The notes under the pieces are model-generated. The model did no database searches and had not been told where the DNA came from. It was given only the letters and a program-made list of their open reading frames with translations. The position numbers and the translations under genes were made by a program. 64,000 nucleotides of DNA, taken from positions 11,289,001 through 11,353,000 of the forward strand of contig OX387199.1 of the NCBI GenBank assembly GCA_947561715.1. Direction: 5' to 3'. Shown here piece after piece: positions 1 through 11,600 of the stretch. Numbering within the stretch: the first letter of the stretch is position 1; every line of letters starts with the position of its first letter. The DNA comes from Ascidia mentula. Lineage: Eukaryota > Chordata > Ascidiacea > Phlebobranchia > Ascidiidae.

Positions 1-1607
1 TGCGTTTTAAATCTTTTAGCAACGAACGAAATTGGATAACTTGAATGTCATACGTCAGCGAAAAAAAAACAAACATCACCTTGTAACCTTATTATCTTAT
101 TCCAAACATCAGGTCCTTTATTCTTCACCAAACAACAATATTAAACAATCTGGACGCAGTTGGTAGCTCAAAACTTCTGAGAATTTAGTGGTTGCATTTT
201 GGCTATATCTGTTATACTACCGCATGTCATGACTAATTGCCAATAAGTGTACGACACACAGTGAATACAGAACATAATATTTCTTTTGCAACTACTTTTG
301 TTTATTTTGATGCCAACTAATTACCAACCTACAACCCTATAATTTCCCACTGGTGGAAACATTCACACCGGTTAAGAACCACTGCTCTATATCAATTGTT
401 CCCGACCGGTGGTACAAGAACCATATGGGTGGTATGCGAAAGGTTAGTGGTGTGCTGCGAAACCACTTTCTACTCTTTAACATTTATAGTTAATTCAGGT
501 AAGATTGACAAGTTCCCTGCAAAATTTATTAAGATACAAACTTGTTGTTTGCTGGTAAAATAACACAAAATATTCTTTATTTAATGAGACATTTGGGGTC
601 GAGATGCTTTTGTAACGAAAGCGGTTGCGTCCACGTGAATTTTGGTTGGGGCCGTGCGAAGACAATCGTACAAAGTTGTGTTTCCAAGTCAGGTTACAAT
701 TCGCGGACCAACGCAAATAAGATCGCAGGCCTGCAGTCGGACCACGCTGCACTAGCGTATAACCCTATAACACAGCTAACGCTGCGCGGCGCAATTAAGC
801 AAAATATTATATTTTTTAATAATACCTTCAAGATAGTGGAACTGAAACGCGCGCACGTGGCGATTTATTTCCGTGTAAGTCGGCCATATAGCGTTATGTC
901 CACCCGTCACGGAAGGACAAACGAAAGTCGTTTTTGTCCGACTATTTTTGCGTGCGTCATTTGCGTCACTTCCAAATATGGTCACTTGGCCATAAAAGAC
1001 GGACAAAACGCGGCCATGGAAACGAAGTAATTGTGTCTAAACAAAGAATGTTAATAATAAATAATAAAAATAAAATAATAAAAGCAACAATAAAAATTGA
1101 GATCATTTTGTTCTGCACTAGTTTTATGTGAAGTAAACCCAGTATTTTTTTGGTGCATAAAATTGCAGCCTTGATAGTGTGAAGCAGTAACATATTTCAA
1201 TGCTTTACGAAGTAACGGCCATAAAGTGCTCGAAAGAATTTCTTTTTGTATTAATGCACATGTTATTACTTGGTCATTTTTGCAAACTTTAAAGCCGCTT
1301 CTGGTATACATTTATTCAGAACTATATATCAGCAGCCATAAAAAATTACCAATGATGTTTACAAAACAATAACATCATCATATTCAGGCTCTCGTCCCGA
1401 ACAGGAAGGGAATTTTTTGCAAAACAATATCGGATGATGTTTGCAGGAAACTTCATCAAACGCATTTCCTGGGTTAGTTTTTAAATGAGTGAGATCATGA
1501 TATGTTTATGCACACATCGTGTTGTTCATCAGCAGAATAACAGATCAATTGATCGCTACCAAAAACGAAGGCAATTTAACGTACAGTTATTGTATTGACA
1601 AGCAACT
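1..1607. other. Gene-free left flank upstream of the lipoxygenase
   Basis: I find no exon chain here. A stretch around 372-470 has hAT-like end sequence (a reversed copy of CAGTGGTTCTTAACC ends near 386), but I cannot find a matching second end. The interval 540-1030 is richer in CpG than its surroundings and is open on both strands without resembling a known protein, so it is more likely old repeat DNA than a gene. The lipoxygenase promoter must lie in the last few hundred bases, but I see no clear TATA box. Confidence 0.5.
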
Positions 1608-4600
1608 ATGGAAACTTACAACCTGACTATCAAGGTAATTGCATGCAGTGCTTTCACAAATCCTATAAGTATTAGAAAAGTCGGTTTTTAATACTTGGAT
1701 TTTGAATATATTTCAAAATCGCATTCGAGAAAAGATTTTGCTATGTTGACGATGGCTCGAAAATTATTTTGATAAAAATACGCCAAAAAATGCAATAAAT
1801 AACAAATTTCGCAGACCTGTGAGCGTTTCAACGAGGCCGGAACAGATGAAACGGTGCAGGTAAAAATTACAGGTGAAAGCGGAAACTCGACTGGTTGGAA
1901 AACCCTTGATTATTTCTTCGAAAACGATTTTGAACCTGGCGCTGTGAGAGAATACAAAATTACCGAATGGGGAATCATTGGATCTCCAGTTATCATGACC
2001 TTCCGTAAGTAGCCGGTGGATATATGTTTCAATATTAATATTGCTTATTAACCTGAACGTAATTTACCCCAATTTCAAGGGTTGGTTGGAATAAACCCGA
2101 ATAAAAACTGGTTGATAGACAGTGTGTCTTTGAAGTACAAGGAAACAATTAATCACGTTCCTGTTTCGAGATGGGTTGAAAACGATGAAGTATCGATCGC
2201 TGTTGGCAAAGGTAATCTAAAAATACTGCACATAAAGTCTGGCCACAACAACTGTTTTTGCCAGCATCTCTTCCGCAAAACGACTCTAACGCGGCCGTAA
2301 AGGCGATGCGGGTCAAAGAAATTAAGAGGAACAAGGGTATGTTGGAGTGGAACGACAAACCCCAATCTGATGCCGATTTAGGCTGGGGGATCGCTAGATA
2401 CCTTAAAGTGCATCCCACCGAAGGACTTCCACTAATTTACAGCAAAACTCGGGGGCAAATAGATCGTCTAAACAACGCTGGGTTGGGCGTTGCAGTTAAC
2501 ACGGGAGTGAACATATTTCAAGGTTCGTTACTTGATCAGTGTTAACATGATTGCGTTGTTTTTAATAAACCTTCAATTGCAAGGACCTGCTGGGATTGAT
2601 GAGCTCGATGATTACCGCAAAATGTATATTGGAACAGGCCACGACGACCCGCCGTTCATTGAAGAGTAAGTATTAGAGAGGCACCGAAAGTTTCGGTACA
2701 TCACTAGTAAGCACTATAAGGGCTCGTAGTAAACGTGTTAAAGTTATATGGGAATTATATTTATTTCGTAAGCAGCTTTTCTGACTTTGCCAAAGCACAA
2801 AACTGTCAAATAACGTTGAAAAAAACATAAAATGATAATTTGTGGAGCTAAAGAGCAATTTTTAATCGAAATATTAACCGAAAACTTAAAAAATATGGAT
2901 GTTACATCGCCCAATACAAATTTAGTAAAACAATTTTTTTAAACTGACATATGTTATTGCAATGTTTAGTACTGCCTATGCCTCCTCAAGTCGGACGAAT
3001 GAAATCCAAGCTAACTTTGTTAACGTACACTGTGTGAAGTAAAAAAAATTCGAAAAAAATTGACAAAACACTTTCCAGAAATCTTAAATTGCTTTGGTTT
3101 TAATATACAATTTCCCCTAAAGTGCTGTATCTCGATGTGAATCTCTTGTTATTTTCCTTTATTTTCAAATTATAACCCTCGTTTGTATTTTTCCCTTGTT
3201 GTTAGATAATCTGGCATAACATGTGTATTTTCAGTTGGAAATTAGATGTCGAATTTGGAAGGCAAGTTTTGACAGGAATTTCTCCTCTTGCATTTAAACG
3301 ATGTACGGAAATTCCATCAAATTGCAACGTGACTCATGCAACTGTCGCTAGCGTTTTGGAAAGTGGAACTTTGGAATCGCAAATTCAAGTAGATACGAAT
3401 TTACAAACACAGGAAAGCGCCACCTTTTAAACAAATATACTTATAGGCTGGAAAAATATACATTGCCGACTACAGTTTTGCAGCAAACATTAAGAAAAAC
3501 GAAATTCCTTTCACCTCCAAAAAGTTTGTGTGTGCAAGCTGTATCGGCATTTTCCATGCTACCGCTGGAGGAGACTTTCTGCCTATAGCAATACAACTGG
3601 TTCCTGATGATGCAGAGTCAATTTTTACACCTGCTGATACAGAGTACGACTGGTTGTTGGCGAAGATCCATTTTCGCTGCGTTCAAACCTGCCTTCATGA
3701 AGTAATTTTGTTGTTTACAAAAGGAAATGATTCCTTATTGATTAAACTTGGCATTATTAAAGATTAGCTTTCAACCTTTACGGTTATCAAGACACCTGTC
3801 CAAACACATTGTTATATTTTATGAACTGACGCTAAACATTTTTTTTATTTTTGAATTTTGTTTGTGTTTATCTTGTTCTTGCAGTGGGCGTACCATTTTT
3901 TGCTGACTCATGGTTTGTCGGAAACTTTCTCTGTTGCAACTTTCCGATGTTTACCGCACTGTCATCCGATCTACAAGCTATTAAGGCCTCATGTTTCCTC
4001 AGTTGCTTACATTAACGAAGCAGCACGATCGGTTTTGTTGCCATCATCAGCTTTGTCTAATAAAGCTATTGCTCTTAGTAAGTTGTCGGAAATTTTCTAT
4101 TAACTTTTATGAGTTCCTAAACATCATTCTTATTTTGAAAGATGCCATTGATACTTGTAGACATTTTTTCAAGGATTTCGATTTGTCAATGGTGGATGTC
4201 CCAGCAAACCTGAAATCCCGAGGTTTGTAGCAAATATTTATGTGAAAACGTTGTAATCTTTTGTAACTCAGGTGTCGATGATGGGAATTTGTTGAAAAAT
4301 TATCATTACCGAGACGATGCACTAGACGTGTGGAAAGCAATTGAAGCTTACGTCAGAAAAGTGGTGTCATTGTATTATGCCAACGACAATGTGAGTGGGT
4401 GGTTCTTGTTTGAGTGGGTGGTTGCTGGTATATTCACCATTACGAAAATGCTTAATAGGACGTTGAGGCAGACTTTGAGATTCAAGACTGGGCGTCAGAT
4501 TTGGCCAATGAAGGACTCGGTTGGCAAGATGGAAACAGACGAGGAATGCCTGAAAAAATTAAAACCATCGACGAGTTGGTAGATCTTAACAAAATTCCTA

Positions 4601-5169
4601 TTGCAGATATCATTATACCACTTTGGTTTTTGCATTTAAGGTTCGGATTTGCACAATTATCATTTTCACAAGTTCCGCCCAACATGCAGCAGTTAATTTT
4701 GGCCAAATGGAAACTTACCAATTTGTTCCCAATTCTCCGGCATCTCTTTTGTTGCCACCACACAAGCGAGGGGAAGTGAGATATTCGTTTCTTAAAGCTG
4801 CATTTCGTTGTTTACCAATTGTGTTGGTTTTAGGGAAGTTTGAAGCTACTTCTGGAAACTTTGCCCGGGGTCGCAACCACGACTATAATAGTGGCATTTG
4901 CCTATGCACTGTCCAAATACGCCAAAGATGAGGTACGTCACTGTTTACTGATCTTGTATAATTGAGGACTACAGTGAGTATTTTTTCAGGTTTTCTTGGG
5001 GAATTACGTGGAGCAGCTATTTACCGACGACGAAGTTATGGATATACAGAGAGATTTTAGAGCACGCCTAAAGAAACTTAGTCTAAAGTTTTATAATCGG
5101 AACAAGTCTCTGAAATACCCGTACTGGTATCTTTTGCCCGAAAAAATACCCGTTGACATTAATATTTAG
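1608..5169 (+). CDS. ALOX: Animal lipoxygenase (PLAT + iron-dependent catalytic domain)
   Basis: Non-heme iron dioxygenase that adds O2 to polyunsaturated fatty acids such as arachidonate. There are 14 exons: 1608-1634, 1815-2004, 2080-2211, 2265-2522, 2584-2665, 3235-3388, 3447-3701, 3885-4077, 4142-4222, 4272-4390, 4459-4578, 4641-4775, 4834-4932, 4990-5169. Phases join cleanly to 674 aa, about the size of human 5-LOX. Residues 1-115 form the PLAT/C2-like domain (VKITGESGNSTGW). The iron ligands are all present: H365 and H370 (HEWAYH), H552 and N556 (SAQHAAVN), and C-terminal I674. Ala427, in SNKA, aligns with the 'Coffa' site where Ala favours S-stereochemistry. The 5-LOX lysine triplet near the C-terminus is absent (NRNKSLKYP), so positional specificity is uncertain. 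The start has a good context (A at -3, G at +4). No signal peptide is seen, as expected for a cytosolic enzyme. Orthology to one particular vertebrate paralogue is not claimed. Confidence 0.93.
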
Positions 5170-5519
5170 TAGTTGTGCATTTAAAAATATTGTTGTGTGT
5201 AGTTGTCAACAAGATATAAACATTTACTTTAATTGTTAAATCGTAAGTGTATTAATAATTATATGCAGATTGGTTCAAATACAGTACCTAGACCGATACA
5301 CGCGCGGAGTTAAGTGTGCCAGTGCAGTGACGAGCAATCAGTCTTTTGTGAGCAAGATGTTTTGCGGTTTCCATACAAATATTACGAATGTTACAAAACC
5401 ATACCATGTTTAAAATTAGCAACAGTAAATTTAAAGACTGACTACGTAATTAATCAACTATGTTTTTGTAGTAAGTGTATAACTACATTAAAAAAATAGT
5501 AAGCTTGGGGTTTGTATCG

Positions 5520-6110
5520 TGCTTTTTCAAAGGATCGGCGGCGTTACACGCTACACAGCAGTTTTGGCCTTTGTCCCAAATGTGTTAAAAACGCGTCCCA
5601 AATTCTCCAAGGTAGTGGCCAAGCCCACAGAACATAACAGACACTTGCATTCAATACAACGGAAATGACCGGCACAACATCAACGCGCCAGAACATGATG
5701 GTTTCTATAAACAAAAAAGAAACACAATTGCACATACAAATTTGCAGACATTCCAGTACACTCACCAAACTGTTTTGCGACCGATCTATCAGCAGGCACA
5801 GACTGCCCGTTGCGAAATCACATTCACAAGCTGTATCAATCAGATGCCGGCAAAACTTCTAAATGTCACATAGTTATCAGACATAAACACAGTTATCAGA
5901 CGTAAACACTAGCCACGCCCTATTCATGTGGAATCCTTATTCAAATAGAATCATATGGTTAAAACACATGACAAAAAAGAAAAGACTGTCAACGCAAGAA
6001 CAAGCAAACGTAACCACGGGGTCTGCACGCGCACAGCTACTGCGCAGCCTTTGTTATGACTGATGAGTGTTGCGCCAAACACAGAAAACACAACAATAAC
6101 GAAAAGAACA
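5520..6110 (-). repeat. Dispersed repeat, copy 1 (partner at about 41765-42310)
   Basis: The reverse complement of this interval aligns along most of its length with 41765-42310. Shared blocks include GGCTGCGCAGTAG, GCGCGTGCAGACC, GATTCTATTTGAATAAGG, GATCGGTCGCAAAACAG, TGTGCAATTGTGTTTCT, GCGCGTT, AAGTGTCTGTT and GCTGTGTAGCGTG. The copies are clearly diverged. No terminal repeats or conserved reading frame are evident, so the family is unassigned. Confidence 0.7.
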
Positions 6111-6166
6111 AATATATTTGGTTTGGGAATCTACAGGATTTTTTTGGTATGCTTTAGCAAATAACC

Positions 6167-6353
6167 CAGTGGTAGGATTCAGCCGGTTCGCACCGGTTCT
6201 ATAGAACCGTATGAAATTTTATGAGATCAGCGAACCGATTAGCATTACTGGTTATGAACAGTATACTGTCAATGGATTTTTGTAACAGAACTGGCTGAAA
6301 AATATGACTTTTGTGATAGAACCGGCTGACGAAAAATTTGAATCCCACCACTG
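6167..6353. mobile_element. hAT-type MITE, 187 bp
   Basis: The left end reads CAGTGGTAGGATTCA then GCCGGTTC. The right end is its inverted counterpart, GAACCGGCTGA through GAATCCCACCACTG. The flanking direct repeats are AAATAACC (6159-6166) and AAATAAAC (6354-6361), 8 bp with one mismatch, as expected for hAT. There is no coding capacity. It sits inside the duplicated OGDH intron fragment, so it arrived after that duplication. Confidence 0.85.
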
Positions 6354-6903
6354 AAATAAACTTGACTCAAATGAATAATTACAAAAACTTACTGCACACG
6401 ACAGGACCAATTTTTTTGGTACACCGCAAGCTGAAGAAGTTTAAGAACCAGTGTGTTACGTCATAATAATGAAAACAATTGCTCAAAAAAACACACTTAA
6501 CTACAAATGCTGAAATTGTTTCCTTGACTATAAACAAGTTTTATTTCGTTATTTAAATTGTTTCGTTGAAAAGATACACTGAAGTAATATTCCACCACTA
6601 GGTGTGACTCATTTTTACGTATGTAGTGACGCGTCTCCCACGTAAGCAAAGCAAGTGAGACGTTTGGTTTGGTTACTTGCTGCTGTAGTTTGGTGAGCGT
6701 AACTGCTTTTTAATAACTAAGCAACCCATTTATTTGAAATATTGTACTATTTCAGCTGCAAAATAAACTAATCCTTGCAAATTTTAAACTTCATAAAATC
6801 TTTGTTGAAAGTTTGTGATTGTAAAATTGATCCCTTTTACATAGAAATTTATTATCAGGATATTTACAAGCTGTTGTTTTTAGTTGACCAATTATTTATC
6901 AAT

Positions 6904-7668
6904 ATGGAGGCAATAATCGGAGCTCCATTTCAGTTTTTGGTTTGTCCAAACCTGAAGTTAAAGAAGCCAGGTTGGCTGCACAAACCTTCCGCAATGGTGG
7001 TGTTTTCATGTGTGATGGTTTCTTACTTTCTAGTGACAGCAGGTCAGCATAGCATTGATGAAACTCATGAAAATGTAAAATTATATTCACATTTTTAACT
7101 TTAATAATTCAAAAATATTAGAAATGGTGTAGGCCTTATAAGAAAGTCATTAGCCTCACAAATAATAAAAAAAAAAAAACTGTTAAGTTCAAACTGTGTG
7201 TCTGCATGTGCAGTAAGTTTTAAAACAACATTTTTAGGAATAATTTATGATGTCATTGTTGAACCACCAAGTGTTGGTCAAACGGTTGATGACAAGGGAA
7301 ATGCAAAGCCTGTTGCCTTTCTTGCTTACAGGTATGAACAAAAAAAACTGGTTTATTTTCTCCTATGTAACAATTTTTTAATTTTCTGCAGGGTCAATGG
7401 TCAGTATATTATGGAAGGACTGGCATCATCATTTCTTTTCTCATTAGGAGGTCTGGGCTTTATTGTTTTGGACAAGTCAAATGCTCCTAACATACCAAAA
7501 CTTAACAGATCGCTACTTATGTTTATTGGAGCGATTTCTGTTTTAATTAGTTTTGGTATGAGTCGAGTCTTTATGAGAATGAAACTACCGTAAGTTAAAT
7601 TAATTTACGTGTATCTATGCACAATTCATATGTTTTGCTAATTTTGCAGAGGTTATTTGCTCTCCTAA
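6904..7668 (+). CDS. OSTC: Oligosaccharyltransferase complex subunit OSTC (DC2)
   Basis: Small multi-pass ER membrane subunit of the STT3A-type oligosaccharyltransferase, which links the complex to the translocon for co-translational N-glycosylation. Four exons (6904-7042, 7238-7331, 7392-7589, 7650-7668) give 149 aa, the same length as human OSTC. Family signatures are easy to see: [18 protein letters not shown] near residues 14-31, [14 protein letters not shown] at exon 2, RPVAFLAYR-like [20 protein letters not shown], and [14 protein letters not shown]. Hydrophobic membrane segments lie at about 31-47, 84-100 and 115-136. The first exon starts at an ATG with A at -3 and G at +4. An AATAAA signal lies 189 bases after the stop. 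It converges on OGDH, which ends on the other strand about 1 kb downstream. Confidence 0.97.
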
Positions 7669-7856
7669 AGATGTTGGTCAGAATATGAAGCTGTTAAAGT
7701 GATGCCTCAAGTGTCATGGAGTATGCATCTGTGCCTGAAGCAACGTAATGTGACTTTTGTAAAAAAATAAATTTAAAGCCATCACACCAACGATGTTAAC
7801 GAAATACAAATCATTGAGTGTAACAAAACTTTTTTGAATTATACAAGTTTGTGGCA

Positions 7857-7862
7857 ATAAAG
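7857..7862 (+). terminator. Poly(A) signal AATAAA for OSTC
   Basis: A canonical AATAAA sits 189 bases after the OSTC stop and is followed by GT/T-rich sequence. It is the best candidate for 3'-end formation. A weaker AAATAAA lies at about 7766. Confidence 0.6.
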
Positions 7863-8044
7863 TTCTCGATGTTGCTGTATTCTGTATTGACTGAAAATTG
7901 AAAGTCAAGAATTTTCTAATTTTTTTTTGTTCTGCAACGCTATTTAAAAAAATATCACGATCCCAACCAGAAAAAACTAAACAGTTTTAATCGTTTCGAT
8001 CCAGAAACAAGACTGACAGATTTCAGCCTGAAACTAAAGTTTCT

Positions 8045-8300
8045 AATACATGCAATGGCATGATAAGCTAATGTATCCAGGCTTGGCACTGCACAGGTCC
8101 TTGTTTGGCAATCACAGCTAATGTATCCAGGGTTGGCAGCCCAGGCAATGCAGCCTGACTGGATCAGTTTTTCCTGACAAGTCGGAGCAAGAATTGAAAA
8201 ATCAAGCTCCCTGTGAGGTTTGAACTCACGACCCTGGGCTAACCAGGCCCAACGCTCTGCCAACTGAGCTACAGGAGCTCGGTAGTTTCACGGGGTATAT
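8045..8300 (-). repeat. Solo unit of the tRNA-like repeat family
   Basis: This 250-base stretch shares its order of blocks with the 366-bp units at 43631-45473: ATGCAATGGCATGATA, GCAGGTCCTTG, TTGGCAGCCCAGGCAAT, CCTGACAAGTCGGAGC, the tRNA-like core, then TTTCACGGGGTATA. It is diverged, lacks part of the unit, and contains a small internal duplication (AGCTAATGTATCCAGG appears twice). Confidence 0.8.
8206..8278 (-). tRNA. tRNA-like sequence, degenerate
   Basis: The minus strand folds as a 73-base near-cloverleaf with A box TAGCTCAGTTGG and B box GTTCAAACC. One extra base lies between the D stem and the anticodon stem. The best 7-base loop (CTGGTTA) would give anticodon GGT, which eukaryotes do not normally use. 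Here the acceptor stem also has a mismatch at pair 7-66. More likely a tRNA-derived repeat than a working tRNA gene. Confidence 0.45.
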
Positions 8301-8678
8301 TGAAATCCTTGCTGTGTACTGTCCCACTCAGGAGCAACAATTGTTTTTCACAAGCCACAACAACGCTTATTGGAGAACAAGCGGAACAGTTGAAGGTCCA
8401 TTATTGCAGAGGGCCTTGAAAACAGGATTTCTTTGGTTTTATTGCCATAAAGGTTTTGCCCACACCATGGGTTCGGACGCTTTTCTGTTTTCCACACAAA
8501 AAGAGAAATTGCGCTCGTTTTATTATAGTTGGAAACGTTTTACAGGTATAATCAGTTAACAAAATAGCATCTACCACGTTATACTACAGAATAAACTAAT
8601 AATTGCTTTAAACGCCATATTTAACTTCAAATTTGACTACAACGGTAAATACAAAAGAACTCAAGTGCGTGGAACATT

Positions 8679-11600
8679 TTAAAGCTTCCGGAAGGCGTCA
8701 TCCAGCAGTTTTTGGTGTTCTTTTGCATGTTTTGACTTGGAGCCAGCTGCAGGGGCTGCTTCCGGAGCTCTTCCAGTATAACTACATTACAGAAATAGTA
8801 AGCTTGGTTGAATTTGGGTGTGCTTTAGCTTATAACCTTCACTCCAATGAATAATTACTAAAACTTACTGCACACGACGGGACCAATTACATGCAGTACG
8901 TATTCTGGGTTTGCAGTAGTCGTAAAAGCCCATATTCTTGTGTTCTTCTTGCAGCCAATGAATCCCTGCATTTGGATATTTTTCAAGCTCGGCGTGAATT
9001 AGATCGAAGGGAAACGGAGCAATCTAGAAACCAACAACTTGCTTTAAAGGTTTACACATTAATTGAAAACATTCGGCTATTGAGAACAATTTGCAGAACA
9101 AATAGTTCACAGCATTTTAAAATCTCAGTAACGCACTAAAGTTTTAACTTCTATTGGCTGCACTCCTAGTGGGTAATTAGATGTTGCCAAAATAGTTAAT
9201 AGTGTAAAAGATACAAAAAATCAAACACTTAACATTTGGCGGCATTACATTCTTACATTTAAACGTTTTTTAAAAAAACAAAACTCTCCAATACCAATCA
9301 GTTATAACTACTCTAGGAGGTATTGGAAAACCAAAAGAACCTAAAAAAATAAATTTTGCCAGTAAAAAGCTTTAGTCGACAACACGGAAAACACACATTT
9401 CGTTTCTATAAAAAATGCGGTCAATTCCAAGAGTTTCAACGAACAAAGTAGAAAGTCAAAACTTGAATCGACATTTCTTTTCCAGAAACCAGGTCATACA
9501 CCATTTATCCATAAACATAAAGTCGACCCCTGTTTTCCAACCTGTTCCACACGAGTAATGGCAACGTCTTTTGTCAAACCGCGTTGCTCTCTTTCTTTGA
9601 TAATGTCATAATAAACTTTGCCGGTGCAGAAAATAACTCGGCGAGTTTTTTCCGGTTCTTCGGATGCCGGCCCACTATCGGGGATGATTCGTTGAAATTG
9701 ACTTCCCGGTAACATTTCGTCAAACGATGATCGCGCGAGTGGATGACGTAACAATGATTTAGGCGTGAAAAGGATTAACTGAAATACAAAGGGTAAAATT
9801 TCTTGTTAAACAATAGTTTTGCAAGTTTCATAACAAATCTACAGTTTATACAAAAGTAAAATTAAATTCATGTTGTACGTTTTGAAAACAATATTTTTTG
9901 CCATTGGGCATCAAAACCAGTTATTTTTTTCATATAAGTTATTCACACTGCTTTTTGAATGTTTTGTAATTGTATTAGGGCACGTCTGCAATCTCACGAT
10001 CTTTAAGAATTCATGGAGTAGACCTTGCTGAATTGGAATGATGATCTTCGTAACTGGGCATTTTGTGTTGATTCATAGATTTTATGCCACAACATATGTC
10101 GCAAAATACATTTTTTATCACAAAAAACGGCCTAAGGTGAAGTGTTAAGGATTGAGACCGATATTACTTCACCATTCTTTTTAAAAGTGACATAGTTAAG
10201 TTCCTGTCTCGCATTAGATCTAATTTATGGCATGTGTTTTGTGTTCATTTATTGTGTCTGGGTGGTTTGTAGGTGTGTGCATGTACTGGTCGTCAGCCTT
10301 GTGTGATCTACGAACCGGCTTTCTAAACGGCAATTTGCATTGTCTCCTCAGTATGTGACACAAATTTGCAGGTGTAGTGCAATTGGCAATGATCCAGTTC
10401 GCATCTTGTAATTGTCTGACGACGAAGTCACTCGAGTTAATATCGGGGAAATGATCAGGGTCGTCGTTTTGCATTTGAAGAAATCTTTCGGGTCGAGCAG
10501 AAGAATGTTCCGGTCCCTGCAAAACAATCCAGCTAATGTAAACAAACAATTGGGTAGGATTTATTTTGCTAAATCCTTTTAAACCATTCACATTAATTCT
10601 TTTACCATCAACAAATGCACGGATTTCTTAGTAGTGCACTAAGAAAAGGTTTAAAAATCTCGAACAGTATAGTGTTTTTAAGGTGCCAATACTTTCACAA
10701 CATAAGATATCCTCTTACCATTCCTTCGTATCCATGAGGTAACAACAAGACCAAACCACTCATTCTCATCCATTTCGCTTGACCACTTGAAATAAACTGA
10801 TCAATGATGCACTGGGCAGTGTTGTTAAAATCGCCGAATTGAGCCTCCCAGCATATTAGAGCGTTTGGATTTGTCATCGAGTACCCAAGTTCGAAACCTA
10901 CAAGTTCAAATCTCAATTAAGCAAACAACTTTTTATCCAGGAAAAGGGATGTTGCCAGTATTTAGAATAATTTATATGTAATATTGGAAAGACATATGAT
11001 TATGTATTGTTGAAAAGGACACATTTGTTCAACTTTTTCAAACACTTGTTTAAGTTGAGTAGTCACTCACACCTGATGAACTTCAGGAAAGCTAGTTTTG
11101 AAATAAAGTTTGATAAATCAGCTCTTTTTAGCCGTGCCAGTACATAAGAAAAGAGCAGTTTAATGGCTTGCTGTGCAACAAAAAATATGTTATGTAGTTC
11201 ACTACAAACAACAGTAAAAGACAAACAGAATGATGATAATTAATTTTGTTCCGCCCACCTAAGACGCCGTACTCAGACAAGGAACTGTTGCACACGGTGT
11301 ACTTCGCCTGGTCTTTGGACAAATCGTTGAGAGGGATGTACAGATTTTTGTCGACTTTTTGGTCATGAAGAACGTGGTGACGATGACTGCACAAAAATAT
11401 TCGTGGTTGGTTTCTATACCACTAAATACAACATACAGCCGAGAGGGTCAACATAATTATAGATATAAATTTAGCGTGGGATGCACGTCACCTGTCAGTA
11501 TATCGCGTCATTTGTTTATCTTTTACAAAATATTGTTCGTGTCGACGTCATAATAAAGGTGCGAATAGTTTGTAATTTTTGTAGGGACTTCGTCAATCGA

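Larger units (their letters stand above)
5477..6412 (-). repeat. Interrupted duplicate of the OGDH terminal intron
   Basis: 5477-5509 and 6146-6166 plus 6354-6412 match the OGDH segment 8776-8890: the 87-bp last intron with about 5-10 bases of exon 21 and about 22 bases of exon 20. Shared landmarks are the blocks TATAACTACATTA, AATAGTAAGCTTGG, TGCTTTAGC, ATGAATAATTAC and CACACGAC, in the same order and orientation. The match stops at GGACCAATT inside exon 20 and just inside exon 21. The copy is split by two unrelated insertions. Being non-coding and truncated, it is a gene fragment, not a gene. Confidence 0.7.
5170..6903. other. Repeat-rich gap between lipoxygenase and OSTC
   Basis: No gene is seen. 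The stretch contains, in order, a fragment matching the last intron of OGDH (5477-5509 and 6146-6412), a dispersed repeat lodged within it (about 5520-6110) and a small hAT element (6167-6353). These are listed separately. The final 250 bases before 6904 should hold the OSTC promoter and 5' UTR. Confidence 0.6.

Noticed and set aside
542-1030. 162-codon open frame on the plus strand
   Set aside because: No resemblance to a known protein, also open on the opposite strand, CpG-rich like old repeats, and no promoter or splice context.
8314-9139. Plus-strand frames of 73-82 codons after the tRNA-like repeat
   Set aside because: 8679-9023 is explained by the last two OGDH exons on the minus strand, which match the family C-terminus in the right phases. 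8314-8559 has no support of its own.
11070-11115. CTGATGAACTTCAGG...GAAATAAAG in an OGDH intron as a hammerhead
   Set aside because: Lacks GAAAC and GTC in the right place, so the catalytic core is not complete. At most a decayed retroelement tail.
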